Assembly (NCBI RefSeq): GCF_001447355.1
Contig: NZ_JXBW01000007.1
Coordinates: 62,001-126,000 of the forward strand
DNA length: 64,000 nucleotides
Direction of reading: 5' to 3'
DNA from: Alicyclobacillus tolerans
Lineage (GTDB): Bacteria > Bacillota > Bacilli > Alicyclobacillales > Alicyclobacillaceae
The stretch's first letter is position 1, and each line of letters begins with the position of its first letter. The translations under genes and the position numbers were made by a program. Of the stretch, positions 61,902 through 64,000 are shown piece after piece. The notes under the pieces were generated by a model. The model did not search any database. It was not told where the DNA came from and was given only the letters and a program-made list of their open reading frames with translations.

Positions 61902-63151
61902 CGCCGGTCACCTCCCCTCGCCAACTGTGCGTACAACATGGCCTCAGCCTCATCAAGCAAGCGCAGAACGTCGTCGCGCGAGCGAATATACGAAGTGTCA
62001 GCTCCGCGATCGAAATATCTGTGGCGCTCCTGTGTGGACTGCATATCCCTGACAAATTGGTCCAGGAGATCCACATCGCCACGCGCGGCCTGTAGTGCGC
62101 TGACGAGCCAATCCGAGGCCGCTTGATCCAGACGCTGTTCTGCCGCAACTGGCCTGGTCTCGATACAGACCTGCTCAATCCATATGTGTGACCCGATATC
62201 TTGTGCGATGCCTATCACTTCAGCATAGACGCGGTCTTCATCGCCAAGCAAGGCACCGTGTATCTCGGTTTCACCAGTCAGCACAGCGCGCACGGCCAAG
62301 GGATACCCCTGATGTGCATGCGCCAGCTTCGCCAATGAGCTTGCTGTCCGATCCACCACTTCATGGAGATCCGTCACGCCGTCGATCGCGATTTCACACA
62401 CTTCCCAACGCAACACGTCCAAAGGTTGTTGCCGCACCTCGACGACGCGCCCGCCATCGACCCGCACAACGGTACAACCCTTGGCTCCTGTTTCGCGAAT
62501 ATGTCTTCCTTGCAGATTTCCGGGATAAACAATATGGGGGTACTCATGGAGGATCTGGCGCATGTGAATGTGGCCCAAAGCCCAGTAGTCGTAGCCCTTG
62601 TCCCAGAGATCGTCGATGCGACAAGGGGCGTATGGGTCGTGCCCGGCTTGTCCCTGCACTGCCGTATGCAAGAGACCGATGTTGAAATAACCTGGAACAG
62701 GATCCGGATATGAAATGGCCAGATTTTCGCGAACGTCGCGCGTGGCAAAACCTTGGCCATGGATGGCCACGCCAATGTCCTCAAGACGTTGGGTCTCTGG
62801 CTCCGATACGGAAAACTCGAACACGTTATCCGGCAAGCGCAGTTCGCGCGTGATGATACTCGCCGCGTCGTGGTTACCGCGAATGAAAAACACGGGGATC
62901 CCGGCTTCGCCAAGGCGCGCCATGCATTTGCGGAAAAACAGGCCTGTATGATAGTCCTTCCAATCGCCGTCGTAAACGTCCCCGGCGATCACGACAAAGT
63001 GCACCGATTCGCGAACACAAAAATCAACCAGGTTCTCGAGGGCGCGCCTCGTCGCTGACCGCAACTGGTCAATCGGGGCGTCCGCGCGCCCCGACAACCC
63101 GTGCAAAGGACTATCCAAGTGCAGGTCTGCACAGTGTACGAACGTAAACAG
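61898..63151 (-). CDS. yhaO: YhaO-type DNA double-strand-break repair phosphoesterase
   Basis: About 417 residues of the calcineurin-like/Mre11 family: metal-binding VHCADLHLDSPL, GDVYDGDW, RGNHDAAS, LLHTAVQGQ and ALGHIHMRQ. It is the nuclease partner of YhaN. The coding frame upstream of VHCADLH lacks an ATG. An AGGAGGGG SD lies 5-7 bases before a CTG at 63151, and GTG at 63175 has no SD, so a CTG start is my preferred reading. Overlaps yhaN at its 3' end. Confidence 0.88.
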   Translation of the reverse strand: MFTFVHCADLHLDSPLHGLSGRADAPIDQLRSATRRALENLVDFCVRESVHFVVIAGDVYDGDWKDYHTGLFFRKCMARLGEAGIPVFFIRGNHDAASIITRELRLPDNVFEFSVSEPETQRLEDIGVAIHGQGFATRDVRENLAISYPDPVPGYFNIGLLHTAVQGQAGHDPYAPCRIDDLWDKGYDYWALGHIHMRQILHEYPHIVYPGNLQGRHIRETGAKGCTVVRVDGGRVVEVRQQPLDVLRWEVCEIAIDGVTDLHEVVDRTASSLAKLAHAHQGYPLAVRAVLTGETEIHGALLGDEDRVYAEVIGIAQDIGSHIWIEQVCIETRPVAAEQRLDQAASDWLVSALQAARGDVDLLDQFVRDMQSTQERHRYFDRGADTSYIRSRDDVLRLLDEAEAMLYAQLARGGDRR

Positions 63152-63222
63152 ATGAACCCCTCCTGTCCCGATCACGGCTGATGGTTTGATCCATTCGCGA
63201 GATCGGACAAGTGTTCCTTTTG

Positions 63223-64000
63223 TTAGAAGATGGTTCTTCCCTGCTCGTCTGGAATGCCTGACTTTCGATAAAAGTACGTGTTGATCACGTCCCGCCACTC
63301 GATGGCGTCTTGCAACTGCGTGTCTAGGCGAGCACACACGGCATGATGGCGCTCCGGATCGACCTTATCGGCGAGTTCCGCCCAGACCCTGCGCATCCGC
63401 TCCACGGCCTCGACGCCGCTGAAATGAGTGTCGTAGATGTGTTGAATCACCGTTGTCCCCGACTGCAGCCGATGTGTGTAGGGCACGTGGTGGAAGAACA
63501 ACAACAATTCGTCTGGGCAGGTTTCGAGGTTCTCGTATAGGCTCCGATTCGGTTCATGATATTGCCCCGTTTAACCAGTTCCCGTCGCCAACGTACGATC
63601 GGCGCCAATGCCGTAGCAGTCTGCAAAGTGGTACGTCCCCCATTTGGAATACTCGTGCCCGTCGACATTTGGACCATAGTGATGGCCGGGATTGACCATC
63701 CAACCGACGCCAAGCGGGGCGGTATAGTCTTCATAAGTGCGCCATGACGTCAGCAGAATGTCCGTAATTGCCTTGACGACGTCACAATCATCGCCATATG
63801 TCAAGCGCACCCACTCGGCCGTGATGGTTTCCACAGACAGGGACGGATCCCAGGCAAGGCGCCCAAATCCGTATAGATTTGCCTGCGCGAAGGAGTGTCC
63901 CGTCCAATTCGTATCGTCGCCGACATTGACGACGCCGGCGATGCCACCATGGGCACGCCCGAACAGCTCGCCTGACGCACAACGAGCGACGGTTGATCCC
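63223..64000 (-). pseudogene. GH67 alpha-glucuronidase, 3' part with in-frame TAA (5' end outside window)
   Basis: Reading from the right edge, the frame gives [23 protein letters not shown], then [29 protein letters not shown], the catalytic-domain signatures of GH67 alpha-glucuronidases that release glucuronic acid from xylan oligomers. At 63571-63573 a TAA replaces the Tyr expected in TGTGYTGQYH. Beyond it the same frame continues to the natural end ([17 protein letters not shown] ... [16 protein letters not shown]). The lesion removes about 115 residues including the C-terminal domain. A pseudogene or a sequence error; the upstream part and any partner genes are outside the window. Confidence 0.9.

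Noticed and set aside
63571-63573. Recoding of the TAA in the GH67 gene (selenocysteine or pyrrolysine).
   Set aside because: Those use TGA and TAG; TAA is not known to be recoded in this way.
1-64000. CRISPR arrays, insertion sequences, rRNA genes.
   Set aside because: No spaced direct repeats, transposase-like frames or rRNA sequence were seen.

Overview
The window looks like chromosomal DNA from an aerobic, endospore-forming, hopanoid-making Bacillota, most likely Alicyclobacillus or a close relative. This rests on four things: sporulation genes (ytaF, bofA, a YheC/YheD coat-associated protein, a YjcZ-like peptide); the order tadA - tRNA-Ser - SRP RNA - dnaX - ybaB - recR - yaaL - bofA, which is the Bacillus subtilis order near the replication origin; an HpnB-type hopene-associated glycosyltransferase; and a fairly G+C-rich sequence. 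The genus is an inference.

Region 1 (1-9.7 kb): ytaF, a MurJ/SpoVB-family flippase carrying an exact 285-bp in-frame tandem duplication, then the minus-strand origin-proximal block from tadA down to bofA, interrupted by an orphan sporulation-kinase-like sensor kinase. Region 2 (9.7-17.4 kb): asnB, two small membrane proteins, and methionine salvage split into a leftward mtnW-mtnX-mtnB operon and a rightward MFS transporter plus mtnD. The divergent intergenic region holds an ordered array of DnaA-box-like sites and a clear c-di-AMP (ydaO-type) riboswitch. Region 3 (17.4-30.5 kb): TetR/MMPL exporter pair, a tRNA cluster (Lys, fMet, Asp) with its own promoter and terminator, ykuS, glcK-pgi, a histidine phosphatase, helD, and a YhgE/Pip protein with a TetR regulator and visible operator. 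Region 4 (30.5-42 kb): peptide and glutamyl scavenging (pcp, a frameshifted gamma-glutamyltransferase, an M29 aminopeptidase), a glycerophosphodiester-type ABC importer lacking its own ATPase with a phosphodiesterase, an FAD oxidoreductase, a DUF4406 gene under a LexA-box promoter, thymidine kinase and an SDR.

Region 5 (42-58 kb) is rich in signalling and membrane proteins: a CvpA-transglutaminase fusion, an orphan sensor kinase, a PAS/degenerate-GGDEF/EAL protein, an XRE-type helix-turn-helix fused to an apparently intact guanylate kinase, a frameshifted amino-acid permease, hpnB, an FUSC-family protein, a 30-residue peptide gene with its own strong terminator next to a DUF5317 protein and a multi-TM sensor kinase, and a DUF3311 + SSS monocarboxylate transporter with a candidate cre site. 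Region 6 (58-64 kb): yhaN/yhaO DNA-repair-type pair and the 3' part of a GH67 alpha-glucuronidase gene interrupted by an in-frame TAA.

The strongest leads for something not well described are the HTH-guanylate kinase fusion, the phased DnaA-box array beside the c-di-AMP riboswitch, and the small peptide/DUF5317/KinB-like kinase locus. Four lesions (one tandem duplication, two single-base frameshifts, one nonsense codon) need to be separated into real mutations and assembly errors. No IS element, prophage or CRISPR array was recognised.
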